A stretch of 64,000 nucleotides of DNA from Paraspadella gotoi (taxonomy: Eukaryota; Chaetognatha), in assembly GCA_051294375.1 (NCBI GenBank), contig CM119269.1, forward strand, positions 4,729,046 to 4,793,045. The letters are read 5' to 3'. Under the pieces are notes generated by a model. It saw only the letters and a program-made list of their open reading frames with translations, was not told the origin of the DNA and searched no databases. Within the stretch, counting starts at the first letter, position 1. Each line of letters starts with the position of its first letter. A program made the position numbers and the translations under genes. Positions 22,701-35,822 of the stretch are shown here, piece after piece.

Positions 22701-24475
22701 GCATTATCCTAATATTCTCCCACTAACAAATAAACACAATGATGCAAAAATAATAAATGAGAGTTAAAGAAATAAAAACCACTTTGTTATATGGAAAACC
22801 GATAGGACCACATTGTTTCCCATTCCATTTGTTAGATAATGTCATTATCCCTATCATATCATCTGTATTTGCTTCCGCTAGCATACCTAGAAACAAGATA
22901 CCGAGCGGATTATAACTCTATATTATGCCATGACGATGGCTCTCCTTTCGGGAGAAGTCCTCACCAGAGGAAAAAGAGATCCCATGACCTTGTAATATAT
23001 GTGGTAAGATATGCAGCATCAGCCACTCTTATCATACAAACCACTTAATTATGAGGTTTTCTTGTAATAGAGAGACAATTATTACTCATCTCCTGAATTA
23101 TGATATATTTTATACTCGAAATAGCGCTCAGAGTACTCATAATTTAATTTTTCATCCTACATACTAAATGTAATATATCTAGGCTATTTAGGTATTAGAA
23201 TCTAATAAATCTACAGTAATAACTAATAAGTACTTGATTAATTGATGCCTTGCACGACAGGAATCTACACTCTTGAGTACGCGCTTCTGTTTATACTTTC
23301 ATCAACTACACGTAATTATTTCTCTTTGAACACAAGCGTGTCGTATCTCCAAACGCAGAGTCTCATCCGTTACTCCATCTTCTCTCAATTTACATACATA
23401 TTTCTCTATAGCTCTCAGGTGACGCAATTTAATAAGTCTCGGTGAAATGTCTGTGTACATCATGACAACATCGTGAAGATTCTATATGAACAGAGCAAAT
23501 TTACATCTCTACTGTGTCACTTCACTAAAGAAAATGCGTAAAGTCGGACCAATCTTATCAAAACCGCCTATATAAAGTGTTCTTCTCTCTTGCTAGATAT
23601 TATTCATATTCTAAAAAAGTTACATCGATCACTTTTTATGACAAATCTTAAGCTATACCAGATTTACACGGCTAATCTGAATTATCTCCTATTCTACCTT
23701 CTTATGTGCAGATGGGATTACTACACCTGGTCTCACCTTACTCTCTCTACAAATATTACTTCGCTGTCCGACTACACTGGTTCATTAGATATATAGACTA
23801 TCACCCTATAGTCGATCATCCACATTATATGCTCTAAACTAAAAAGTATCGCGTATATTATGTATTTCCTTATAAGCCGGACTGGAATAAACATACTTCA
23901 CAGACTCGCCACTTTTTTCATGATTGACTAGTCAATTGCTAAGCTCAGGGCTCTAATATTATCTGATATTCGAGACACAGCACCAATTAATGATCGACGA
24001 GTAAAAGATCTCTGAGGAGAGAACGGTATTTCGCTGAGAAACAGCATTCCAAAGGAGCTTACTTAAGATTGTCTCCTTTTATCAACTATAAGTCTTATCC
24101 TTCTGTATCTGAGAAGCGATGTCTAATGGTTGGTCTTCTATGTATCTTGTAGATACTTTTCCTGCTCTCTCTTTGTTAGGTTTCTTATATAATCATTAAC
24201 TGTTTCATTTTTATAGTCTGAATCGCACAGGAATTTTCTTGCACACACCATCCGGCGCGCGTGATTAATCGTTTCTTTCCTCAGATTTTCATAAAAATTC
24301 GATTTTTTCATACATGAATTCTTTTTCTAGAGCACAACGCTTCAGTTAAATAGAGTTCGTTAAGCTGATCCGCGTGTCTGTCGTAAATCCAATCGTCTTT
24401 GTCAGACTTCTGCCGCAAACGCCATACTTTAGTCTATAACACCTCACAAAAAGGTAACTGTCCATAGTTTACAGC
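19763..24475. other. 4.7 kb with no recognisable feature, probably low quality
   Basis: No exon, repeat family or RNA gene recognised. Composition is unlike the neighbours: few long homopolymers, many short irregular motifs, stops in all frames. A short (GA) run is at 19987-20001. It lies inside a contig whose other parts are good and bad duplicates of 32.9-34.6 kb, so I suspect uncorrected read sequence. Confidence 0.4.
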
Positions 24476-24549
24476 TCACTCCCCAGAGATATCATGCACA
24501 AGTGGGGAAAACGAAAAAAAGATGGAATCGAACAAAAAGTCGCGTAAAA
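24476..24549 (+). repeat. Imperfect direct repeat of 32924-32988
   Basis: Shares TCACTCCCCAGAGATAT, GCACAAGTGGGGAAA and AAAAAGTCGCGTAAAA in the same order with 32924-32988, with small insertions. In this contig it comes after the duplicate of 33852-34630, whereas in the other copy it comes before it. Confidence 0.55.
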
Positions 24550-25129
24550 TATGATGTGAAATAAGCAGAGGGAAAGCACAATAAAAGATACTTAAACTTT
24601 GGAAAGATAAAAAATGAAACGAAAAATATAATACTAATGTTTGTCACAATTATAAATTTATTGTTCTTGTGTAATAGATTATTGCCCTATATAGGCATAG
24701 CTAAAGAAGGGAGAAAGAACGAGAGAAGTGAATAGCAACCCCCAATGTCTCAAAATCATGAGAAAACATAGGATCTACCGACCAAATTATATATAAGCAA
24801 GCCATCCACTATTTATGCCGCAAATGACTTATAGCGCGGAGCAAGTATGTAAAAGAGACGAAGATAGATAACACAGGCGGGATATGAAACTAAAGTAACA
24901 AGAGGGTAAAGACATAAAGCCAATATGCACACTGACTGTGAGCAAACGGGACCCGAAAATGGACTGTTGGAAAAGCCAAGGAGATGTCTGCATGCTAGTT
25001 TCTTTGCTTATCTCAGGAGCAATCGATTCGGCGGAAGTCGGCGGAGAGGTAGCGAGAGAAAACAGACGAAGCGGCGGAAGGAGGAGGCGGCGGACCCCGA
25101 GGAGGAAGGGAAATCCACAAGCGAAAAGA

Positions 25130-25760
25130 CAAGAGAAGGGAAAAACAGTGCAGGGGAATGAAACAAGTTGGTGAATGCAGGGCCAAACAGACAGGTGAAA
25201 TAAAGCAGCCGAACAGGAGGGCCAGAGACAAGCTTAATGGGAGGAAAGCACATAAGTCAGCAGGAAGGGGGATCGAACCAGTAGAATGGTAAACTAAGCA
25301 GGCAAAAAGAGAGCAAAGAAATAGTAAGTGGGAAGACAACTAAGTGAAATCGGGGGGTGGATCACTCGGATTCAGCGCTGGCTTGTGAAAGCAGNNNNNN
25401 NNNNNNNNNNNNNNNNNNNAAGGAGCGGAGAAACAAACGGCGAAGAGAGCGGACAGAGAAGGGAAACAAGCAGCAAAAAGGGAAAACAGTGAGGGAAACA
25501 AGGTGAATCAGGCCACAGACAGTGAAATAAGCAGCGAAAGGGGGCGAGCAGTTAAGGGAAACAAGCAGCGAAGGAGGGTCGAACATAGTGGTAACAAGCA
25601 GCAAAAAGAGCAAATAGTAAGGGGAAACAACAGTGAATCGGGTGATCACTGCTATGCAGGCTGGTGAAACAGGCAGTAAAGGAAACTAACAGAAAAGAGA
25701 AACAAGCAGTGAAGGGGGCGAACATACAGTGAAGGTGGAACGAAATGGTGAGACAAAAAG
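25130..25760 (+). repeat. Degenerate minisatellite, unit about 33 bases
   Basis: Repeated units of the form GGGAAACAAGCAGCGAA followed by GGGGCGAACA and AGTGA. At least nine recognisable units occur between about 25450 and 25760 and looser ones before. A 25-base gap lies within it at 25395-25419. Units also begin the repeat at 17817. Confidence 0.6.
25395..25419. other. Assembly gap, 25 N
   Basis: Placeholder gap inside the 33-base minisatellite; with the gap at 17792 it delimits one contig of 7.6 kb. Confidence 0.95.
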
Positions 25761-26336
25761 AATTGGTTGAAGAAAAAAGGGAGTGAAAAAGTCGGAGAAT
25801 TTGAGAGGCAAATCTCCAACCTTAATTTCACGACGTTATTCGTAGCTTTCGTCTTTGCTCCCTGATTGCTTCTCTTTCAAATCAGCTTTCGTTGCAATTT
25901 AACATCAGACCAAAACAAGTTTGCTTCGAGATTTGCAGTTTTTCTTTTTTTTTTTTTTTTTTTGTTTGTTTGTTTGTTTTTTTTTGTTTTTTTTTATCTA
26001 AAAGCACTTTTACAATGATATTAACATTATCATTATCATTACATCTTATAGAAAACAATAGCACAACAAGGGAATAAAATTCTATTTTTATTTTATTTAT
26101 TTTTATTTTTATATCTAATTCTATTCTAAATTAAATTTCCATTTCGTTTGTCTTAACATTTTTTTTCTCTTTTAACTTTTTCTTTTTTTTTTTTTCCTTT
26201 TTCTTTTTTTCCTTTTTCTCTTTTCCCTCCTTTTCCTTTCCTTTTCTCCGCCAGCGGTTTTTCTTATTTCACAGTCAATTTGATGCTTCGGCGGCGGAAT
26301 TTGGAAGCCAAAAAGAAGGTCGCGATCGAGAGGAGG

Positions 26337-26340
<4 letters not shown>

Positions 26341-26415
<75 letters not shown>
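26341..26415. repeat. (GA)n microsatellite
   Basis: About 75 bases between blocks b and c of copy C. Confidence 0.95.
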
Positions 26416-26423
<8 letters not shown>

Positions 26424-26728
26424 AGATGAAAACGGAGAACATATTAGAAGATTAGTAGATTAGAAATGCGAACAGATTTTCATCAAAATAATATTGTTAT
26501 GTATCTTTTCAGGAGCGGATGAACCCGTCAAAAAATATGAAGATCCTAACTGAATGCGACTGTCGCTCGCTCGTCTTTTGATAGTCTTTTTTTTTTTGGG
26601 GGGGGGGGAGGGGGTTGGCAGAAGGAGGTTTTTCGTTGCACAAGAGAATCGTTTTAAGGTATGGAAAAAAAAGATGTTTTGTTCCTTAGAGAAAAAAACG
26701 ATCCAGTTCCGTTGACGATCTGGCGTTT

Positions 26729-26729
<1 letters not shown>

Positions 26730-26802
<73 letters not shown>
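26730..26802. repeat. (GA)n microsatellite
   Basis: About 73 bases between blocks c and d of copy C. Confidence 0.95.
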
Positions 26803-26806
<4 letters not shown>

Positions 26807-27186
26807 CGTTAGGAGATCTGTTATCGAAAATCCGCGGCCGAAATTGAACCAAAATATTTTGAAGTAACAGGAATGACGCTTCGAGGTTCGGTCACAGAAA
26901 AGGAAAAAAAAGCGAAAAGTTATGTATGTAGTCGGGCATTGCAAGGTTTACACCGCCTATAAGGCATGATCATACTTTCGACAGTTGTTCGACTCATACG
27001 AGTGTGCTTTATCTACGTTGAAAAAATGTAAAGGTGTTGGTTTTTACTTTTCTATCTTTTGATCAGATTAAGTTCTTCAACATTAGACTATCGAATCGAA
27101 AAATGGTTTATATAAAAATAAAATGTGAGCCCTGTTTTGTCAAGTAACAAAAACGGGCACCTATTTGCGTCACCTACTAAGCATGA

Positions 27187-27365
27187 CTCTTTCAGTTGTG
27201 ACCGGTGGCTCATGAGTAAGCCATCAGTCATGACCACGAGGTACTGTTTCAATCCAACTGGTACCTACCTGCGGGAAGGTGAGGACGCCGTAAGCCGCCT
27301 TGGGGACCTGGCAAACCCTCAAGCCTGGTTCCAAGCCCAGGACCCGTTCCATGTCTGCTAGAGCG
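27187..27365 (+). mobile_element. tRNA-like SINE (copy C)
   Basis: Box A TGGCTCATGAG agrees with the pol III consensus; a box B-like TTTCAATCC lies about 43 bases on. GC-rich body ending in GTTCCATGTCTGC. No A tail of its own is visible. Confidence 0.5.
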
Positions 27366-27762
27366 AGTTATAGAAGTTATGGATAGTCATCTTCTGCCCA
27401 CTTAGCGCCAATATCAACATGTTCTGTTTTAATGGTAAATAAATGAAATTAAGTGTCTGGTCACCAATTATCATTCGATTTCGATGCCAATTGTACGACT
27501 TTTTATAAGAAAGAAACTTTGGTGGATTCATTATCAAAGTTTTAATATTAATTTGTTTACAAAAAAAATCATTCCATATAAGAAGCGTTAAATAATTCAT
27601 TTATTATTCGCTCATTCATTATTAATCTCTTCTGATTTGTTATTTATTGCTTTCACCGTAGTTATCAAGAGCTATTAATTATCATAAGATAGGTATTGCG
27701 TTTTATAAGTTAACGATTTGTTAGTGGTGCTGTTCTTTGTTGTATTCCTCTTCTATCTGGTA

Positions 27763-28222
27763 CAGTGTAGGCGTTAAAAAAACGGTTAATTTTAAAAATT
27801 TTAATTATTGGTTAAAAATGCTAAAATTTAACTGGTTAACCGTTAAAACCGTTAAAAACGGTTAATTTGCCAATCATTTTAATGATAAAAATAAGTAAAC
27901 AAAAAATATTTTTTTATTTTCAATAAAAATGAATTAACGTTTTTTTTTCTAATTAAAATAAATTCATAGTTTGAAATTAAAAATTATTTTTCACTTTTAA
28001 TACTTACATATATAATCTAAAATAAGGGAAAAAAGTTTTGAGAAATAGTTGACAGCCTTGCAAAGGAAAACCATAGTACTTAAAACAAATAAAAGTTTAA
28101 ATTAGTAAATTTTAAAATTAACAGGTTAATTTTTACCAAATTAACCGATAGAGTTAAAATCATTTTTAATCGGTGATTAACGGTTAACCGTTAATCGATT
28201 AAAACGCCTCGTCCCACCCCTG
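27763..28222 (+). mobile_element. hAT-like MITE (copy C)
   Basis: 460 bases from CAGTGTAGGCGTT to CGTCCCACCCCTG. Imperfect terminal inverted repeats, AT-rich body, clusters of AACGGTTAACCGTT at both sides, no coding capacity. Confidence 0.45.
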
Positions 28223-31200
28223 TAAATAGCGTTAGAGCATCCCTGTCGGATAAAAAACAGATTCTGGTAGAAATAAATAAAAAAATATTATTACAAGATT
28301 TTTCACATTTTTTTGTTTTATAAGTTAAAATTAGCAAAACTAAAACTTGTGGTACATATATATGATGATGATAATGATGATGAATTTTAAGGGTTTTTCC
28401 CTTATTTAACCCACTTATCATCAAAATATTAAAAAACGAATTATAATTTTGTTACATAACTTTTTATGGGCTATCTGAATATTTTTTCATTGCTTATTCA
28501 TTGATAAATATTTAAATAATTTAATGTTAGACTGTGCTTCACTAGTTTAAAAAAATGATAGTTAATATTGATTAAGTATATGATGGACAAATGTATTTGA
28601 TATTACAAAACTCTTAATGATTAAAAAGTGATAAATTTTTGCCCGCCTATCGTTCGGTCGGTCCGTCATCAAAGTCGCCTGACAACTTCATTTCCAGTCA
28701 AAAGCAGTATGCGACTTAAAATGAACCACCAATTGAAGTTGTTTTTTTTTTTAAATTTCGACCAGTTACGCGTCATAGAAGCAAAGACAGCAGCAATAAA
28801 AAACACGTCCTCTCGAGAAAGTTTTCGGTCTTCCTAATTTATTTCTAACTTCTTTAATTCATGATAAATTGATAAGTCATGAAGAAAATTTTTGTTCGAT
28901 TTCAATTGAGACAAAATAAGAATTATAAAACGGAAACATTGCGAAAACACCATTTGCAGAATTACGGAGTTTAAAAAATTAAGCTAATCGTCATACGTAA
29001 TACGTAATACTAATTATAACCCGTGAGCCAAATTCACTGACACGAAACAAATCATTGTTAGGTTTACTGCATCGAGATAAACGTAATCTTTTTTTTTTTT
29101 TTTTTTTTTTTTTTTGATAGATAAAAGAATGCTGGATATTCTTTCTGTAAAAATTTTATTCAAAAAGATATAGTATATTAATAACTTAAAATAATTTGTT
29201 TTATATATTTTGGGCTTTATTGACCTTTATTGACAATGACTGCGTCCAAAAACGCAATCACTTTCTAAGAAATTGATTCTGCAATCTGCAGCCTTCACGC
29301 AAGCAATTTAAGCGGATTGACTTAACCCAACCAAAGCATCAAAATCTGGGCTAAAGGGATGATGCATAATTGCATATCCGTATGGGCTGACATTGGCGGC
29401 AAGTTTATCCTAAAAAAGTAAAAAAATTAGGAGTGGCTAATAGTTTAATTTTAAAAGATAAGTAATTTAAATATAATACTGTAACCCATACAGCAAAATA
29501 TCAACTGCATTAATTTTTTATTACAAAAAGAATCATATCAAGCAGAGGTGAGTAACACGGTTGTTCTGAAGTTTCCACAGTTTCCAAGTTTTCCAGGAAA
29601 AGAAGGAACTGACATTTATTTATGTTGCGCCTGGGAACCTGACATATCAATTTTTTTATAGTAAGTTGTCACTAAAGAAGTCGTGAAACAGAAATCAGGG
29701 TTATTTGTGGTATTAAAACTTTGTCTGGGTAAGAAACCGAATCATCTTATGATAAAAAAATGTTTTGCCTGAAGAGAGAGAATTTTTTCGAGCGATACCG
29801 AGTTCATACCAACATGTTCGGAAGGCATTTTAAGCATTTTTAAACCCATTTTAATAAATGTTTTTAGCATTTCAAAACCAATGAATTTTGTGTTATATGG
29901 TATGATAATATCCTCTTAATGGATGGTAGTGTAGAAGACGAAAATAATAATAATAAAAGTGAGGAGAAGGTGAAGAATTGTAGGTGGTAGATCACATATC
30001 ATTAATTTTTACTTCATGTCAGTGGATTTAGCTAACGTGGTATATACATATGAAAATTTTAAATGTCAATTAGGAACGACATACCACCAATGAACATTAA
30101 TTTGTAAAAAAAAAAAATAATTTTATGTTCTTCAATTTTCGCAGTAGGCTATATTTATATATAGTACTATCCATAAAAATTTAAAAAAACTATATTTAAT
30201 ATATAAAATTTTAATTTTCAGCATATAAAATATAGGGTTTTTTTTTATATAAGTTGAATTTAAAATTTTTTATTATGCTTTAGTAAACACTTCTTCCAGC
30301 AGCTTTCCATTACATTTCAAAGGGGAAACGCTCACCTTCTAATAAACCGAGACCACAGAACTCAATAACTTACCATCAAAGCTTATCAGCATCTTTCCGA
30401 AAATACACAATATACACTAAATATATTTAAATACATAAATACACATTACAAGCAGCAAAAAAATTTATGTTAAATTGCTCAATCTTTCATCACTCCACCC
30501 TACTCTATAATGAAACACCGTTGATGCCCTACGTTTAATTGCCTTTTCTTTCTAAAAATTATCTTTCTAACAATTATCTAATTCCAATTATAAATAATAA
30601 TAACATTAACAAACACTATTTGCTTTTTGTCTGCCCCCTCGTAAATCGACAACAATTCACGGCTCTTTTGTCTCTTTTCTTCGTCTCCTTCTGCTTAACA
30701 TTTACTTTTCTTTCTCTTCTCCTTCTTCATCTGCTTCTTCTGCTTAACATTCAGTTTTCTCTCTCTACTCTCGTTCATGACTCAGACTCTGTTAGTTCTG
30801 GAAAGGAAAAGAGACCGAAAACAACTCTCGCCACAGCGAATTTTCTGTTTCTCACGAACATATTAAATTATTGTCTTTTCTTTCTCTGTCCAGGAAAAAA
30901 TAAAGAAAAACACTTCATTTTGTATTCGTCGCGTATTTTTTATTACCTTCGGACCAATTTTAACATTGAATTCGGACCTAATTCTCGTCGAAAGTTATGG
31001 ATAATTAAATAAGTCGCTAAAATAATCTTAAAAAAAAAGTAAATTCATTATGATTATCCGAATTTTGAGGCTTTTTAATAAACTTTGGCTTATTTTTACA
31101 TTCGCCGACCGAGATTTTGCTGTCGGTTTGTTAGGACCCGCCGGTCCGTCCTCCTCCTAAAACGCCCCGAGAATATTCGAAGAATTATCAAAATTATTAT

Positions 31201-31529
31201 TTAAACACTCAAAAGAATTACAAAATTCAGTATAAACTCTAAAACCAATGAATAAACTAAACACGAATGACGAAATGATCCAAACGATAAATCCTTGTGA
31301 TGATATAAAGTTCGAACTCAGATATCACGATTCGCGAGTCTTTGTATCTAACATTAAATGTTGGCCAATTACCATACAATCGCTTAACTTTCAATTCACC
31401 GAATGCATTAAATTTGTTGTTTCTCGTTTTTATTTTCAGAAAAAAAAGTTTGAAGAGAGAAAAAAAGAAAAAAAAGGGAGAGAAAAAGAGTCTAAAAATA
31501 TTTGTTTTACAAATCAATTCGTTTTTGCG

Positions 31530-31563
31530 CTGATGAAAGCTTACAATGAAGCTGAAACATGTC
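31530..31563 (+). ncRNA. Hammerhead-like ribozyme motif (copy C)
   Basis: CTGATGA, stem II AGCTT/AAGCT, GAAAC, AT, GTC, identical to the copies at 8611 and 12178. It lies 25 bases before the end of block g, beyond which (GA)n begins at 31589. Confidence 0.6.
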
Positions 31564-31585
31564 AGAAATTTATGTTTCTTTATAA

Positions 31586-31588
<3 letters not shown>

Positions 31589-31620
<32 letters not shown>

Positions 31621-33207
31621 AAAAAGAGTCGAGAGGCAAAGACGGTGGTAAAAGAGAGCAAAAAATAAATGAAAACAAAAGACTAAGCATTTCTTCTTGA
31701 GCCGCAATCAAAAAGCGATCAAGAGAGAGTGTAGCTGATGACTGGAAAGACATCTTGTGGCGACGATGAAAAACAAGCCCTAATGACCTCCCCCCTCTTT
31801 CACTCTCTGTCTCTATCTTTTTCTCTCACTGCTCTGCCTGCACGTCTTAATTCTCATTTGTAAAGCTCCTTTATGTAATTGGATTTTTTTTTTTTTGTGC
31901 TAATTTTGAGGTGAGCGTCTTTAGCCTAGATGTAGCAACATTGAAATTGGCGTGATGAAAGAGGCAAGAAAATAGGAGAAGATATAACAGAAAATAAATG
32001 AAAGGACGTGAAGAAAAGAAGAGAGGTAAAGGGTAGGGAGAAGAGAAGAAAAAAAATAGTGTGAGGGCGTCTCGGTGATTTTAGAGAATCACGTAAAAAC
32101 TATAAATAGAACCGAGTCGAGATGTATGACTCTTTTTACTTGAAACGGCTCTGGTAGTCGGAGGCAAAAAAAAAACGGAGATTACGTCTGTTTCTTTCCT
32201 TTTTTTTATTTTGAAACTGTGACTTGTTTGTTGTGAAGATGTGCCAAAGAAGTTTGACCGATTTATGGACAAGAGGACAAAGATAGGAAAGCTTTTGAAA
32301 TGTGAGCAAATAGTCAGAAATCGCACTAGGAATCTGAGGCGACTTACCACCGGTCTCTCTAAAAAAAAAAAGAAGTTAAAACCGAACGAACATGAATTTC
32401 TATCTCATGATCTCCTACTTATATTCCTTTCGGAAAGACTCCGGTAACTTTTAATCTCCCCCTGTATCTTTCGCTTTCTCTGTTTTTTTTTCGAACTACG
32501 TAATTATGATTTTCTAAAGATAACAGCTTTAGATAGATAAACAGATAACTGTCTTCTTCACTACTTTCTTTACTCTCTATTCACTCTCTCTCCTTTCTTA
32601 TTCCACGGAATCTCGTCTTCTCTCCGCTTCTCTTTCTTCTCTACGCTAAACCCCTTGCTTCTCGCCTATCCTCTCTTCTCCTCTTCTCTCCCTCTCTTCT
32701 CCCTCTCCCATCCTCTTCTCCCCCTTGCCTCCCTTCTTCCTTCTCCCCCTCTCCAGCATCATCAAGAATCGAAGACGAGGCGATTCGTGGAAACAGCAAA
32801 GGCTTAGTTTTCTTTTCTTTTTTTCTTTTTTTTTTTTTTTTGCCGCCGGATTTCTTCGTCATCGTCGTCTTCGTCGTCTTCGTCGTCGTCGCGGTCGTCG
32901 TCTTCTCAGATGATAGGGTTTAGTCACTCCCCAGAGATATCTGCACAAGTGGGGAAAGAAAAATGGAGAAAAAAAGTCGCGTAAAAAAGACAAAAAAAAA
33001 GGAAAAAAAATTTTTTTTAAAGAAAAAAGGAGAGAGGAAAGGAGGAGGGAAGAAATGAAAAGACCAATCAGTGAAAAGATAGTAAAAAAAGAAAAGGAAA
33101 GAAAAGAAAGGAAAAAGTGAGCAACGGGACGAAGGATTGGAAAATCAAGAGATCTCAGCATTTCTTTTATTGAGCAACGGCGAAGTCGGCGGAGAAGAGA
33201 GAGAGAG

Positions 33208-33241
<34 letters not shown>

Positions 33242-33263
33242 ATGGAAGAAAAAGAGACAGACA

Positions 33264-33300
<37 letters not shown>

Positions 33301-33851
33301 AGTTTTATTTTCCTGTTTTTCTTCTCTTCGTGTTTTTCTCTCGAGGGAGATATTTTCTCTCTAGTTTCAGCCAAAGATCGTCTCTTTCTTCACTATGTTG
33401 CACTCAAAACTCGCGATAAATATGACACAAAATAAATTTAATTTCTAAACAACAGGAATTTCGTCAAATCTGTCCTTAAATTCGTTCCATCAGATTCGAG
33501 AAAAACAGATCAAAAGTTCCGATTTCGTTTTAGCAAAAAAATTCCGACGTTGATTAATGATGACTTTTATGAGCAGAGAATTCGGCGCCGTTTTTTCGCC
33601 GGCGAAATTGAGTCGCTTCGCCGGCGCCGGGGCGCCCCTCTGTCTCTTTCGACGACGCCGCAATCGGTCGTCGTCGTCGTCGTCGTCCTCTTTCTCCTTT
33701 CCTCAGAATGGAGTGGAAACGAAGACAAATTCCTTTTCTGCCGATTTTAGTCGCGACGTCTTTCGTTATCGTTAGGGCGTCTTGTTATTCTTCTCGCTTT
33801 CTAGTCAATGTCGTCGTTATCGTCGTCGTTATCGTCGTCGTTATCGTCGTC
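31589..33851. other. Non-coding, SSR-rich stretch
   Basis: Starts with (GA)15 at 31589-31618. Contains long pyrimidine-rich tracts (32570-32760), a T-run (32816-32840), (TCG/GTC)n at 32862-32900, purine tracts (32985-33125), (GA)n at 33195-33243 and 33268-33300, and (GTC)n at 33667-33690 and 33810-33855. I see no exon; long open frames here are arginine/glutamate or serine/leucine low complexity. Confidence 0.6.
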
Positions 33852-34630
33852 GTCTTTAGCTTTGACTCAGTATTTCTCTCACTGGCTCGCCGACCACAAT
33901 TTCCTTTGATACTGTATGAGTTCTGTCGCTTTAAAAAATTCAGACGACGAAACGAAGCTGAACCGTTAATGATGAAAGACTGGGATGTTTAAGTTTAGTT
34001 AAAGTATCTTCGCTTGTTTAGTTTGTTTGTTTATTCTCTTGTTTAGTTTTCTTTTTCGACGAAGGAAGCGGAACTGAATATGACAATGTTCTCCTTCCAA
34101 AGGCACCGAGAAGCGGTTTTCTGCAAACAAGAGGGAGAATGTGTTAAAAATTTGATGATGGAAATAGTATAATCTGTAAGATAGAACGAATGAGAAGAAA
34201 AAATGAAGAAAGAGAAAATAAACTGCGTACAAAAATACAATAAAAAAGATTTGTCGAAATATTTGAAAAAAATTAACGAGAATATAAAAAAAATTCTCGA
34301 ATTTCAATAAATTTACCATACCGAGGTATTATTTAAAACCGAATTTATTTCTCGAATAAACTTAAATATCATACATAGTAATTCACGTCCTCAGAAATAG
34401 ATAATTTTTCTTTGATGATAGCGTTTTTGATACGCTGGTCGCAAGGAACGGTGTTGTTCCTTCTCTTCTCGTACCTCCTGAGGAGATATCAGGTTTTGGG
34501 TCTAAATAAGACAGCAACAAAGAAGATCGCGACGACGACGACGACGACGGCGACGACGACGGCGACAGCGTCGGCGGCGGCGGCGAAAATGACGATCACG
34601 GAGAATTCATTTCTCCTTAATTTTTTTTTA
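33852..34630 (+). repeat. Direct repeat of 18985-19762
   Basis: Second copy of the 780-base segment, here with longer clean (CGA)n (34531-34560). No convincing coding exon. Confidence 0.75.
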
Positions 34631-35688
<1,058 letters not shown>

Positions 35689-35822
35689 CTTCTAGCACCG
35701 CCGTCTTTCGATAAACTGTTTCGATGGCGTCGGAAGTGGGCGCGCCCACCATCGACAAGAGTAAGACGGTCCGGAGGAGTGAAGGATAGAGATTGTGACG
35801 TCGAAGGCGGATTTGGGAAAGG
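35689..35822 (-). CDS. Immunoglobulin receptor gene: signal-peptide exon
   Basis: First coding exon, or part of it, of an immunoglobulin-superfamily receptor. The minus-strand frame reads RRHNLYPSLLRTVLLLSMVG, then APTSDA, a likely signal peptide with cleavage after the A, then IETVYRKTAVLEG, the first strand of an Ig domain. It ends in phase 1 before the donor GTGAGG (+ strand 35683-35688). The next exon in the protein is 39991-40156: its phase and sequence continue exactly as EG/ATVAFEC. I cannot place the start: no in-frame ATG precedes the hydrophobic stretch for a long way, and the 90-base pyrimidine tract upstream has no AG acceptor at its end. The ATG inside the hydrophobic part would lose the signal peptide. 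The stated upper limit is therefore only approximate. Confidence 0.55.

Larger units (their letters stand above)
25947..31588 (+). repeat. Composite repeat copy C, reference order
   Basis: About 5.64 kb, the most regular copy. Order: T-rich start and block a (25947-26140), b (26150-26340), (GA)n, c (26416-26730), (GA)n, d (26803-26950), a spacer unique to B and C (26950-27186), SINE (27187-27365), e with the hAT-like MITE (to about 28275), f (28300-29275), g (29276-31588). The outer end carries a hammerhead-like motif. The other end, read on the minus strand, is an A-rich tail. No long protein frame exists in any frame outside low-complexity tracts. It is a nested composite rather than one known transposon. 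Confidence 0.8.

Noticed and set aside
17792-25394. Idea that the 7.6-kb contig is foreign (bacterial or viral) DNA
   Set aside because: No gene or codon structure of any kind, and parts duplicate local host sequence.
31248-31622. 124-codon frame over the end of block g
   Set aside because: Contains the hammerhead motif and (GA)n; the corresponding frame is broken in copies A and B.
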